Assembly: GCA_963814905.1 (NCBI GenBank)
Contig: CAWFEM010000011.1
Span: forward strand, 434,001-498,000
Source: DASWJZ01 sp963814905
GTDB lineage: Bacteria > Pseudomonadota > Alphaproteobacteria > Rhizobiales > Afifellaceae
Direction: 5' to 3'
Length of the DNA stretch: 64,000 nt
Shown: positions 25,571-35,400 of the stretch, piece after piece
How the letters are laid out: the number at the start of each line of letters is the position of its first letter
Position numbering within the stretch: the stretch's first letter is position 1
The notes under the pieces: model-generated
The model's input: only the letters and a program-made list of their open reading frames with translations
What the model was told of the DNA's origin: nothing
Databases searched by the model: none
Made by a program: the position numbers and the translations under genes

Positions 25571-26923
25571 CTAGCGGTGGGCGCCCTCGCGCGGCTTCGG
25601 TGCGATAGCGGGAAGCGCCGCTCCGGAGGCGTCGGCGAGAACGCCGGAGCGGACGCGATCGGCAACCGCGGCGACGGCCTCGTCGCCGATTCCTTCTTCC
25701 GCGAGGTCGGGTGCCGCATCGGCAATGTGCCGGCGCACCGCCGCGAAGTCGTCTTCCTCGGCGGGCCCGCCCGCGGCCATGCGCGCCGCGGCGAGGAACT
25801 GCAGCGCGACGATTTCGGAGACGGTGGTCAGAAGCGGGCGAAGCCGCCCGATCCTGGCCGGATCGAGCGCCGGCGCGCCGGCCTGTTCGCGGCATGTTGC
25901 GAGCAACGTCGCCGCCTTTGCAGCGGCTTCCTCGGGGCTCGCGCTCGCAGCGGTTTCCGCGAGCGTTGTCAGCGCCATTGCGATGAAATCGGCGGCCATC
26001 GCGACTGCGGTCATGTCCTGCGTGCCGGGCACCACCTCCTCGCTCTGCCACAGGACCATGCGGTCCTCCGAGACGCCATTTCCGGCGCGCTCCAGCAGGG
26101 CGCCGGCATGGCGCAGCAGGTCGAGGGCGGCGCCGATGCGAAAGACGACGCTGCTGTCGCCGTTCCCGCTGGCAGCCTCGCCCCCGGGCTCCGCGTCCTC
26201 GTGCAGGAGCATGCGAAGTGCGGTCGCGACCTCCGCCTGGCCGCGCTGCCGGTTGAGCCGGTGGACGCTCGGATGCAGCGCCACCATGGAATGGCCGCCG
26301 GCGCGGGTGAGAAACCCTGCACCGGCGATTGCGCCCGTCAGGATGCGTTCGGCTGAAAAGAGCGCGCCGATGGTCGTCGCCAGCGTCAGCTCGTTTCCCG
26401 AAAGGAGGGATGCGCGCTCGCGCGGATTGAGAGCGAACGGCCGCATGCCGGCCTGCCGCAGAGCGTCGCCCGCGGGGCGGAGGCGTCCCCGATCGAATAT
26501 TTCGCCGGCCCCGGTCAAAGCCGCAAAGAGATGCGACAGCGCCATGCGATCGTCGGCGGATTCCGGCACGGCGGGGAGGAGATTGCGGTCGAGAAGGTCG
26601 GCAAGCGCCTCCACGACCTCCCAGCGGGCGCCCGACACGCCTTGTCCGAGCGCGGCGATCTTGAGCGCGACGAAAAGCCGGAGCTCGCCTTCCGGCAGGA
26701 GCTTGCCGCGCGCTTCGATCAGGTCGGCGACGGAAGGCGAGGCGCCGGCCATGTCGAGCGGCGGTACACTCCCGTTGCCGGAAAGGATCTCGGCGAGCGC
26801 GGCTCTGCCGGCTTCCACGTCGATGCGCGCGAAGGCGTCGACCTCCACGGCGTCGCCCGCGAGAATCGCATGCCAATCGGCGAGCGGCATCCTTCCGGGC
26901 CGAAGCACGATCCTGGCGGTCAC
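25571..26923 (-). CDS. Degenerate histidine/aromatic ammonia-lyase homologue lacking the MIO motif
   Basis: A 450-residue protein that tracks histidine ammonia-lyase (about 510 residues) along its length: LRPGRMPLADWHAILAG at the start, LKIAALGQGVSG, MALSHLFAALTGAGE, NPRERASLLSGNELTLAT, HRLNRQRGQ and TAVAMAADFIAMAL line up with HutH segments. The catalytic parts are gone: the Ala-Ser-Gly triad that forms the MIO cofactor is ESADD here, the tyrosine loop YGxNTGFG is absent, and the YSLRCQPQ and NQEDHVS motifs are missing. It is thus probably a non-catalytic scaffold or binding protein. Start GTG 26923 is the first in-frame start. Its neighbours are the mutarotase-like and VOC genes on the same strand. 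Confidence 0.75.
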   Translation of the reverse strand: MTARIVLRPGRMPLADWHAILAGDAVEVDAFARIDVEAGRAALAEILSGNGSVPPLDMAGASPSVADLIEARGKLLPEGELRLFVALKIAALGQGVSGARWEVVEALADLLDRNLLPAVPESADDRMALSHLFAALTGAGEIFDRGRLRPAGDALRQAGMRPFALNPRERASLLSGNELTLATTIGALFSAERILTGAIAGAGFLTRAGGHSMVALHPSVHRLNRQRGQAEVATALRMLLHEDAEPGGEAASGNGDSSVVFRIGAALDLLRHAGALLERAGNGVSEDRMVLWQSEEVVPGTQDMTAVAMAADFIAMALTTLAETAASASPEEAAAKAATLLATCREQAGAPALDPARIGRLRPLLTTVSEIVALQFLAAARMAAGGPAEEDDFAAVRRHIADAAPDLAEEGIGDEAVAAVADRVRSGVLADASGAALPAIAPKPREGAHR

Positions 26924-27162
26924 GCCAATCCCCCAATCAATGTACGCTGCGCCGAACACCCGATGCGCACGCCAAGACGGGTCGGATGCGCAGGCGATCG
27001 GCGGTCGAGCCAAGCCCAGTCGAGCAGCACGATCTTCTCCTGCCCGGTCCGCCGCGCGCCATAACGCACGCCCGCGCGGCCAATGTCCACGCAAGTTGCC
27101 CGGTTTGGTTGACGGCGGGGCTCGCTGCGTCCCGGCGGCGTCCCTCCGGCGCGGCCTTAAGG

Positions 27163-28053
27163 TTATTCGGAGCGTGCGGTGAAGCGTGCGCGCATCGATG
27201 TCGCAGCGCCCGGAGCTAGCACGCGCAGGCCGTTCGCCTCCGGCGTCCCCGGCTTGGCGAACGCGTTGTTCGGGTTTGTCACCGGCTCGAAGCAGAAGAT
27301 CGGGCAATCCTCGCCCAACGAATACATATGGAAGAAGCGCGTGCCGGAATCCGCCTCCACGTCGACTGCGACGCGACGGTCGTTCCAGACGATCTTGGCG
27401 CGGCCGTCCCATCCCGCGTAGCCGTTGTCGAAGAAGTCGTCTGGAAGCTTCCGCGCCGTGTTGAAGTTCCATTTTTCCGGCATCGGCGCGGGCTCGGTCG
27501 TCGTCGGAAAGTCCGGCGGCTGCTCCAACCACATGCCGGCGGCCTTGGCCTCGACCGTCACGCCGGGGGTGCGCACGAACCACGGATGGTGACCCATTCC
27601 GTAGGGGAAGGGCGTCGGGCCGAGGTGACGAATCGACAATTCCAGCTCGAGCGTCCCGCCGATCAGGCTGATGACCTGTGTCGCCTCGTAGTCGAACGGC
27701 GGGATCGCCTTGCTCCTGAGCCGCAGCACGACGCGCTTCGGCGTCTCCTCCACGATATCCCACGGCGAGGTCCAACCGTCGCCGTGCAGCGGAAACGGAT
27801 CTTCCGGATCGTTCGGCTCGATCGGATAGAACTTTCCACCATAGGTGATTCCGCCACCGGAGATGCGGTTGAACCACGGCACCATGGGGCTTGAGGCAAG
27901 GGTGCGCGGGCTCTCCGACTCGCCCGTCCAGCGCCGCAGGATCGGAACGGTTCCGGAGCCGCTCTTGAAGTCGAAAGCGGCGAGCGACCCGCCGAGGCGC
28001 GGAACGATCTCGACCACGGCCTCGTCGGTCTCCATCGTGATACGCTCGGCCAT
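27163..28053 (-). CDS. Aldose 1-epimerase (galactose mutarotase-like) family protein
   Basis: A 296-residue beta-sandwich protein of the GalM-like fold, which interconverts sugar anomers. Landmarks: PMVPWFNRISGG near residue 56 with the conserved Asn-Arg, PLHGDGWTSPW near 88 with the first active-site histidine, GMGHHPWF near 152 with the second, and the acid/base glutamate in FCFEPVTNPNN near 255. ATG 28053 follows GGGGGAGAGA. It leads the HAL-like and VOC genes on the minus strand and is divergent from the sugar-acid operon at 28265, whose sugar it may prepare. Confidence 0.9.
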   Translation of the reverse strand: MAERITMETDEAVVEIVPRLGGSLAAFDFKSGSGTVPILRRWTGESESPRTLASSPMVPWFNRISGGGITYGGKFYPIEPNDPEDPFPLHGDGWTSPWDIVEETPKRVVLRLRSKAIPPFDYEATQVISLIGGTLELELSIRHLGPTPFPYGMGHHPWFVRTPGVTVEAKAAGMWLEQPPDFPTTTEPAPMPEKWNFNTARKLPDDFFDNGYAGWDGRAKIVWNDRRVAVDVEADSGTRFFHMYSLGEDCPIFCFEPVTNPNNAFAKPGTPEANGLRVLAPGAATSMRARFTARSE

Positions 28054-28264
28054 TCTCTCCCCCTTTTTTCGGGTCTCTCTTGACGCAGGATTAGACGCTC
28101 GAATTAAATCACACTAATAGAGCAGGCGCATCGGGGAACGCGTTTCATCACCGGATTCGCCGCACGAAGCCGACGACGTCCCGCTGCCAACCAATCGATC
28201 CGGAAGGCCTGCGTATTCCGATCCGTAACAAGCAGGCGGCGGGCGGACGAGCCTGGGAGGAAAG

Positions 28265-29254
28265 ATGCGTCTTATTCAATTCGTGGCTCCGGACGGAGCC
28301 CGCTGCGTTGCCGCGATCGTCGGCGAAGATCCGCCGCGCGTCGTGAAGGGCGCCACGAGCGTTCGCGATCTGGCGCTCGAAGCGCATCGCGCCAAGCGTT
28401 CGCTTGCCGCGACCGTTGAGACACACGGGCTCGGGGAGACGGTCGACTACGACAAGCTGATCGCGGAGAAGCGGCTGCTCCTGCCGCTCGACCACCCGGA
28501 GCCGTCGCGCGTCGTCGTGGCGCTCACCGGCCTGACGCATCTCGGCAGCGCGCAGTCGCGCGATTCCATGCACGCAAAGCTGCAGGGCGACGATTTGAGC
28601 GACTCCATGAAGATGTTCAAGCTCGGACTTGAGGGCGGCAAGCCTGCGAAGGGCAAGATCGGCGTGCAGCCGGAATGGGCCTACAAGGGCGATGCATCAT
28701 GGCTCGTCGCGCCGGAGCGTCCGCTTGAGCTTCCCGGCTACGCCGAAGACGGCGGCGAGGAGGGCGAGGTCGTCGGCCTCTACGTCATCGGCGACGACGG
28801 CGCGGTGCTGCGCGCCGGCTTCGCGATCGGCAACGAATATTCCGACCATGTGATGGAGCGGCGGAACTACCTCTTTCTCGCGCATTCCAAGCTTCGCCAG
28901 TCCTCCTACGGGCCGGAGCTCTTCGTCGGAGAGCTTCCGGGAGAGGTGAAGGGCGCGATCCGCATCCTCCGGGACGGCAAGGAAGCGTGGCGCGGCGAGT
29001 TCCTCTCCGGCGAGGAGAACATGTGCCACTCGGTCGCCAATCTCGAGCAGCATCATTTCAAGTATCCCAACTTTCGGCGGCCGGGCGACGTACATGTCTA
29101 CTATTACGGCGCGAGCGGGCTTTCCTGCACCGCCGGGTTTGCGACAAAGCCCGGCGATATCTTCGAGGTGGATGTGCCCGTCTTCGGCCGGCCGCTTCGC
29201 AATCCGCTTGTTGCGGGAGAGGCGCATAAGCCTATATCGGTCGCGACCCTCTGA
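28265..29254 (+). CDS. AraD1/GguC family 2-keto-3-deoxy-sugar-acid dehydratase (FAH fold)
   Basis: A 329-residue protein of the fumarylacetoacetate-hydrolase superfamily, close to the AraD1/GguC group. FAH landmarks include GLTHLGSAQSRDSMH near 90, EGEVVGLYVIGDDG near 164 (the E-x-E metal acid region), GFAIGNEYSDHVMERRNYL near 183 and GASGLSCTAGFATKPGD near 281. Related enzymes (XylX-type) dehydrate 2-keto-3-deoxy-pentonates to 2-ketoglutarate semialdehyde, the substrate of the next gene's product. ATG 28265 follows GGGAGGAAAG. It is the first gene of a four-gene operon. Confidence 0.85.
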   Translation: MRLIQFVAPDGARCVAAIVGEDPPRVVKGATSVRDLALEAHRAKRSLAATVETHGLGETVDYDKLIAEKRLLLPLDHPEPSRVVVALTGLTHLGSAQSRDSMHAKLQGDDLSDSMKMFKLGLEGGKPAKGKIGVQPEWAYKGDASWLVAPERPLELPGYAEDGGEEGEVVGLYVIGDDGAVLRAGFAIGNEYSDHVMERRNYLFLAHSKLRQSSYGPELFVGELPGEVKGAIRILRDGKEAWRGEFLSGEENMCHSVANLEQHHFKYPNFRRPGDVHVYYYGASGLSCTAGFATKPGDIFEVDVPVFGRPLRNPLVAGEAHKPISVATL

Positions 29255-29294
29255 ACCACCCACCCGAAATTTTCCAAAGTCACGAGGCCCAGGT

Positions 29295-30737
29295 ATGACC
29301 GATCTCCATCGCAATCTTGTTGCCGGCGAATGGATCGAAGGCGAGGACGCGACCGACGACATCAATCCGTCGAACACGGACGCGGTGGTCGGCCGCTATG
29401 CGCGCGGCTCCAAGGCGGACGCGGAGCGCGCCATCGCCGCGGCGAAGGCGGCCTTTCCGGCCTGGTCGCGCTCCGGCGTGCAGCAGCGCTACGAGATCCT
29501 GAAGAAGGCCTCCGACGAGATCCTCGCCCGCAAGGACGAACTCGGCATGCTGCTCTCGTCGGAAGAGGGAAAGACGCTCGCGGAGGGGATCGGCGAGACG
29601 GTTCGCGCCGGACAGATATTCGCCTTCTTCGCCGGTGAGGCGCTGCGGCTCGCCGGCGAGCTGGTGCCGAGCGTCAGGCCGGGCGTTGAGGTGACGATCG
29701 AGCGCGAACCGGTGGGGGTCGTCGGTCTGATCACGCCGTGGAACTTCCCGATCGCGATCCCAGCATGGAAGCTCGCGCCGGCGCTTGCCTTCGGAAACAC
29801 GGTGGTGATGAAGCCGGCGGACCTGGTGCCCGGCTGCGCCTGGGCGCTCGCCGACATCCTCGACCGCGCCGGCCTGCCGAAGGGCGTGTTGAACCTCGTC
29901 ATGGGGCGCGGGTCCGTCGTCGGACAGGCGATCCTCGACAATCCCGATGTGAACGCCATCTCCTTCACGGGATCGGTGGAGACCGGCAAGCGCGTGGCAG
30001 AGGCGTCGGTTCAGCATATGCGCCGCTTCCAGCTTGAGATGGGCGGCAAGAACCCGCTCGTCGTGCTCGACGACGCCGATCTGAAGAATGCGGTGGAGTG
30101 CGCCGCCAACGGCGCCTTCTTCTCCACCGGCCAGCGCTGCACGGCGTCCTCACGCCTGATCGTCACGCAAGGCATCCACGACAAGTTCGTCGATGCGCTG
30201 GTGGAGCGCATCAAGGGCTTGAACGTCGACGACGCGGTGAAGGAGGGGACGCATATCGGTCCGGTGGTCGACGCCAATCAATTGAAGCAGGACGAGGACT
30301 ATATCGATATCGGCCGCAAGGAAGGCGCCAAGCTCGCCTGGGGCGGCGAGAGGCTGAACCGGGCGACGCCCGGCTTCTACCTGCAGCCGGCGCTCTTCAC
30401 CGAGACGAAGAACGACATGCGCATCAATCGCGAGGAGATATTCGGCCCTGTCGCGACCGTCATTCGCGTCAAGGACTACGACGAGGCGCTTCACGTCGCC
30501 AACGACACGCCGTTCGGGCTGTCCGCCGGCGTTTGCACGACGAGCCTCAAATACGCGTCCGACTTCCGCAGGAACAGCGAGGCCGGGATGGTGATGGTGA
30601 ACCTGCCGACGGCGGGCGTCGACTATCATGTTCCGTTCGGCGGCCGCAAAGGCTCCTCCTACGGGCCGCGCGAGCAGGGCCGCTACGCCGCCGAGTTCTA
30701 CACGCTCGTGAAGACCGCCTACACGCTGCCGCTCTGA
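29295..30737 (+). CDS. Aldehyde dehydrogenase, probable 2-ketoglutarate semialdehyde dehydrogenase
   Basis: A 480-residue NAD(P)-dependent aldehyde dehydrogenase. Cofactor region TPWNFPIAIPAWKLAPAL near 153, FTGSVETGK near 222, the catalytic E248 in LEMGGKNP and nucleophile C282 in GQRCTASS are intact. The sequence resembles KGSADH enzymes that turn 2-ketoglutarate semialdehyde into 2-oxoglutarate, the last step of Weimberg-type pentose or aldarate pathways. ATG 29295 lies 40 bp after the GguC-like gene behind GAGGCCCAGGT. The pairing with that dehydratase is the main ground for the substrate call. Confidence 0.9.
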   Translation: MTDLHRNLVAGEWIEGEDATDDINPSNTDAVVGRYARGSKADAERAIAAAKAAFPAWSRSGVQQRYEILKKASDEILARKDELGMLLSSEEGKTLAEGIGETVRAGQIFAFFAGEALRLAGELVPSVRPGVEVTIEREPVGVVGLITPWNFPIAIPAWKLAPALAFGNTVVMKPADLVPGCAWALADILDRAGLPKGVLNLVMGRGSVVGQAILDNPDVNAISFTGSVETGKRVAEASVQHMRRFQLEMGGKNPLVVLDDADLKNAVECAANGAFFSTGQRCTASSRLIVTQGIHDKFVDALVERIKGLNVDDAVKEGTHIGPVVDANQLKQDEDYIDIGRKEGAKLAWGGERLNRATPGFYLQPALFTETKNDMRINREEIFGPVATVIRVKDYDEALHVANDTPFGLSAGVCTTSLKYASDFRRNSEAGMVMVNLPTAGVDYHVPFGGRKGSSYGPREQGRYAAEFYTLVKTAYTLPL

Positions 30738-30760
30738 GCCGCTTGAAGCGGGGCAGGCAG

Positions 30761-31672
30761 GTGGGCGAAGCGGCGCTGATCGGGGTCGACTGGGGAACGA
30801 GTAATTTCCGCGCATTCCTGCTCGGCGGCGGCGGCGAAATCCTCGACCGCCGCGCCGGCCCGCACGGCATCCTGACCGTCGTCGAGGGCAGGTTCGAGCG
30901 CGTGCTGGAGGCGCGGGTCGGCGAGTGGCTGGCGGACGGGCCGCTCCCGATCCTGATGTCGGGGATGATCGGCAGCCGTCAGGGTTGGGTCGAAGCACCG
31001 TACGCGGCGACGCCCGCGGCACTTTCCGATCTCGCCGCCGGGCTCGCGCCCGTTCCCTTCGAGGCGACGGACGTGCGCATCGTGCCGGGGCTCAGGACCG
31101 AGCATGACGACCGCGCCGACGTGATCCGTGGCGAGGAGACACAGATATTCGGCGCGCTGGCGCATCTCGGCATGGAGAGCGGACGCTTCCTGCTTCCCGG
31201 GACGCATTCGAAATGGGTCGTGGTCGAGCACGGGAAGGTCGTGCGCTTCGCCACCTACATGACCGGCGAGATTTTCGCCGCGGTTCGCGACCATACGATC
31301 CTCGGCCGGATGATGCAGGATTCCCGACAAAGCGATGCGGCCTTCGCGAAGGGCGTCGCGCTCGGCGCTTGGCCGGGAGGCCCGGGCGCGCTTCTGAGCC
31401 GCCTCTTCGCCGTGCGAACCGCCGGGCTCTTTTCAATGTTTCAGGCGGACGAGCTGTCGGACTATCTAAGCGGGCTCCTGATCGGCGCTGAGATCGCCGA
31501 CGCGGCGACCGCGGACCGCCACGCCGTCGGCGTCATCGCGTCGGACGCGTTGGCGGAGCGTTATCACGTCGCCGCGGACATGCTCGGCGTGCGCGCCGAC
31601 GTCGTTCCCTCCGACTGCATCGCGGCGGGCTACGTGGCGATCGCGCGCGCAGCCGGTTTGATGCGGGCGTAG
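30761..31672 (+). CDS. dgoK: 2-dehydro-3-deoxygalactonokinase
   Basis: A 303-residue sugar-acid kinase of the DgoK family. The N-terminal phosphate loop GVDWGTSNFRAFLL comes right after the start, followed by MSGMIGSRQGWVEAPY near 66, the conserved DVIRGEETQIFG near 120 and LPGTHSKWV near 146. Start GTG 30761 is best because it places the first beta strand correctly, though the ribosome site is weak and TTG 30743 is possible. It phosphorylates 2-keto-3-deoxygalactonate for DgoA, encoded 10 bp downstream. Confidence 0.93.
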   Translation: MGEAALIGVDWGTSNFRAFLLGGGGEILDRRAGPHGILTVVEGRFERVLEARVGEWLADGPLPILMSGMIGSRQGWVEAPYAATPAALSDLAAGLAPVPFEATDVRIVPGLRTEHDDRADVIRGEETQIFGALAHLGMESGRFLLPGTHSKWVVVEHGKVVRFATYMTGEIFAAVRDHTILGRMMQDSRQSDAAFAKGVALGAWPGGPGALLSRLFAVRTAGLFSMFQADELSDYLSGLLIGAEIADAATADRHAVGVIASDALAERYHVAADMLGVRADVVPSDCIAAGYVAIARAAGLMRA

Positions 31673-31682
31673 GAGCACGGCC

Positions 31683-32315
31683 ATGGCTCTCGATCTCAAG
31701 GACGCGATGCAGATGCTGCCGCTCGTCGCGATTCTGCGCGGGATGACGCCTGAGGAAGCGCCGGCAATCGGCGCGACGCTGGTGGAGGCCGGCTTCCGGA
31801 TCATCGAAGTCCCGCTCAATTCTCCCGATCCCTTCCGTTCGATCGAGACGCTCGCAGAGCGCCTCGGTGATCAGGCGGTGATCGGCGCCGGTACTGTCAT
31901 GTCGCCCGAGGCGGCGCGGTGGACGGTCGATGCCGGCGGACGCATCGTCGTCATGCCGCATTCGGACACGGCGGTGATCGGGGCCGCGAAGCACGCGGGT
32001 GCCTGGTGTCTGCCCGGCGTTGCGACGCCGACGGAAGGCTTCGCGGCGCGCTCAGCAGGCGCCGACGGTCTCAAGCTCTTTCCCGCCGAGACCTTGCCGC
32101 CGGTCGCCGTCAAGGCGTGGCGCGCGGTCTTTCCGGCCGATGTCGCGCTGCTTCCGGTCGGAGGGATCACGCCGGAGCGGATGGCGGAATACGTAGCGGC
32201 CGGCGCGAACGGGTTCGGGATCGGCTCGGCACTCTACAAACCGGGAATCGGCGTTGCCGAGCTTGCGGCACGCGCCGCCGCCTTCGTCGGTGCATGGCAG
32301 GGCATTCCGCGTTAG
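31683..32315 (+). CDS. dgoA: 2-dehydro-3-deoxy-6-phosphogalactonate aldolase
   Basis: A 210-residue class I aldolase of the KDPG/KHG family that splits KDPGal to pyruvate and glyceraldehyde-3-phosphate. The catalytic glutamate region is AGFRIIEVPLNSPDP, and the Schiff-base lysine K131 lies in GLKLFPAE. GGITPERMAEY near 160 contacts phosphate. LNSPDP in place of the TR-x-P of Eda is typical of DgoA. It closes the operon, 10 bp after dgoK. Galactonate could come from a sugar dehydrogenase such as the SDR at 41204. Confidence 0.94.
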   Translation: MALDLKDAMQMLPLVAILRGMTPEEAPAIGATLVEAGFRIIEVPLNSPDPFRSIETLAERLGDQAVIGAGTVMSPEAARWTVDAGGRIVVMPHSDTAVIGAAKHAGAWCLPGVATPTEGFAARSAGADGLKLFPAETLPPVAVKAWRAVFPADVALLPVGGITPERMAEYVAAGANGFGIGSALYKPGIGVAELAARAAAFVGAWQGIPR

Positions 32316-32408
32316 TCTCGTCGTCGAGCCGTCGCGGTGCGGGCCTTATGAAGGCGCTCCGACACGTGGGCCAGGGGCGCGACGGCCGGGAATGCTTGGG
32401 AGGGGGCC

Positions 32409-35400
32409 GTGCCGAACCGGTTCGACGCGGAGAAGAAGAAACGCATCGCCGCTGCGCGCAGGCTGCTTTCAACCGGCCGCGAGGGCAAGAGGCTCTCCGC
32501 CTTCGCCGATCTCCTCTTCGAGTATGCCGCCGGTGAGGACATCGTCGAATACGAACCGGAAGCGCTCGCGGGGATCACGCGCGACGCCTTTGCGTTCTTC
32601 CGCCGCCGCGCGAAGCCAACCGCCGTCCGTGTCGCGGACATCGCCGATCTCGATCTCAAGGGCCGGGCGCATACGGCGATCGAGCTCTCGACGCTGAACC
32701 GTCCTTTCATCTTCAATTCCGTTCTCGGCGAGTTGCAGGCGCTCGGCCATCCGGTGCGCCTCGTCGTGCATCCGATCATGAACGTCGAGCGCGACGACGC
32801 CGGCGAAGTGGTGAGTTTCGGCTCCGGTTCGCGCGAACCGACCGCCGGGGCCAAGCGCGAGAGCTTCGTGCATGTGCATGTGCCGCTGATGCGCGATCCG
32901 GCCGCCCAGGTGCAGCTCGCGGAAGACATGACCTCGCTTCTCAAGGAGGTGCGGCTCGCCACGGACGATTGGGCGGCGATGCGCGCGCGCATCAAGGAAG
33001 CGATGGGGGAACTCGACCTCGATCATCCGAACCTTCCCCGGGAGGCGATGAACGAGACGATCGCGTTCCTGGAATGGCTCGACGAGGGCAATTTCGTCTT
33101 CCTCGGCATGCGCGAATACACCTACGACGTGAGCGCGGGGGACTCGCTGGAATCGCCGGAGGGGCGCGGGCTCGGGCTGCTGCGCGACCCGAAGGTGACG
33201 GTGCTGCGCCGCGGCGCCGAGGTGGTGACCCTCACACCGGAAATCCGCGCGTTCCTGCTTGCCCCCGAACCGCTCATCGTCACCAAGGCGAACGTCAAGA
33301 CGCGCATCCATCGGCGCGACTACATGGATTATGTCGGCGTAAAGGTTTTCGAAGGCGGCAAGGTCAAGGGCGAGCTCCGCATCGTTGGCCTGTTCACGTC
33401 GACGGCGTTCACGCAGTCGGCGGAAAGCATCCCGCTGATCCGGCGCAAGGTCGCCGACATCGTCAAGCTTGCCGGCCTCGACCCGCTGAGCCATTCCGGC
33501 AAGGCGCTTCTCAACATTCTCGAAAACTATCCGCGCACGGAGCTTTTCCAGGCGGAGATCGAGGAGCTCTACGAGTCCGCCATGGCGATCCTGCGGCTGG
33601 AGGAGCGTCCGCGCATCCGCGCCTTGCCGCGCCGCGATCGCTTCGACCGCTTCGTCTCCGTGCTCGTCTTCGTGCCCCGCGACCGCTACGCCTCCGATCT
33701 GCGCGAGCGGATCGGAGAGGGGCTGGCGGATCTCTATGACGGGCGCGTCTCCGCGTTCTTTCCGGATTTCTCGCTGCCGCATCTGACGCGCGTACAGTTC
33801 ATCATCGGGCGCAATCCGACCGAGGGGCCGGACCCGTCGCAGGAGACGGTGGAAGCGCGTATTCGCGGCATCGTCCGCAATTTCGATGACGACCTGGACG
33901 AAGCGCTGAACGCCGCGTTCTCCGCGGAACGCGTGGCGGAGCTTCGGCAGGACTACGCCGACGCCTTCGCGCCCGACTACCGCGCGGCATTCACGGCCGA
34001 GGACGCCGTCAAGGATATGGCGGTCGCCGAGCGGCTGGCGCCGGAGGACATCGAGGTCAGGTTCCTCCGCCGTGACGACATGCCCGAAACGCAGGCGGTG
34101 ATGTGCTTTCATCACCTTGGCGATCCGATCCCGCTGTCGCGGCGGGTGCCGCTTCTGGAGAACTTCGGCTTCTCCGTCGTGAACGAGCGCACCTACCGCA
34201 TCGGACGGAAAAGCGGCCTTCCGCTCTACCGCCACGACATGGCGCTGGTCAGAATCGACGGCCAGGCTATCGATCTGACCGCGGCGGACCGGCTGCACGA
34301 CGCGGTGCTCGCCGTGTGGCGCGACAAGGCGATGAACGACGGGTTCAATGCTCTCGTCCTCTCCGCCGGTCTTGATTGGCGCCGCGCGGCGCTGCTTCGC
34401 ACGATCGCACGCTATCTCCGCCAGACGGCGATTCCTTATTCGATCGACTATATCTGGCGCGCGCTCGGCCGCTATCCCGATATCGCGACGCTTCTGACCG
34501 ACGCCTTCGAAACCCGCTTCCGGCCGGAGACGGAGAATCGCGAACGAACGGCTGCGCGGATCGGGCGCAGAATCGAGACCGCGCTTCAGAAGGTCGCGAG
34601 CCTCGACGACGACACGATCCTGCGCGCCTTCCAGCAGGTGATCGATGCGGCGCAGCGCACCGATTTCTTCGCTGCGGCGGACGCCGAAGAGCCGGACGCG
34701 ATCACGCTCAAGATCGAGCCCCGCTCGCTGCCCTTCGTGCCGGCCCCGCGGCCGTTCCGCGAGATCTTCGTGCATTCGCCGCTTGTCGAAGGCGTGCACT
34801 TGCGCTTCGGGCCTGTGGCGCGCGGGGGCCTCAGATGGTCGGACCGGCCGCAGGATTTCCGCACCGAGGTGCTCGGACTGGTCAAGGCGCAGCAGGTCAA
34901 GAACGCCGTCATCGTGCCGGTCGGGGCGAAGGGCGGCTTTGTGCCAGGGCGGCTCCCTGCGGGGGGGCGCGATCAGATCTTCGAGGCGGGGCGCAACGCC
35001 TACATTCATTTCGTCGATCGCCTTCTTTCGGTCACCGACGACATCGAGGGCGACGCGGTGGTGCCGCCGAAGGATGTCGTGCGCCATGACCCCGACGACC
35101 CCTATCTTGTCGTCGCCGCGGACAAGGGCACCGCGACCTTCTCCGATACGGCGAACGGCATCGCGCTACGGCGCGGCTTCTGGCTCGGCGACGCCTTCGC
35201 CTCCGGAGGCTCGGCGGGTTACGACCACAAGGCGATGGGCATCACCGCGCGCGGCGCCTGGGAGGCGGTGAAGCGACATTTCCGCGAGATGGACGTCGAT
35301 ATCCAGAAGGAGCCGTTCACCGTCGTCGGCGTCGGCGACATGTCGGGCGACGTCTTCGGCAACGGCATGCTGCTTTCGCCCGCGATCAAACTCGTGGCGG

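Noticed and set aside
24990..26936. A 648-codon minus-strand open frame overlapping the VOC and ammonia-lyase-like genes
   Set aside because: It is another frame of the same strand, Arg/Gly/Ala-rich and low in complexity, without a ribosome site or family match.
32469..35087. An 872-codon open frame antisense to the glutamate dehydrogenase gene
   Set aside because: GC-rich codon structure on the coding strand opens long antisense frames. The translation is Arg/His/Asp-rich with no domain, and the plus-strand gene is unmistakable.
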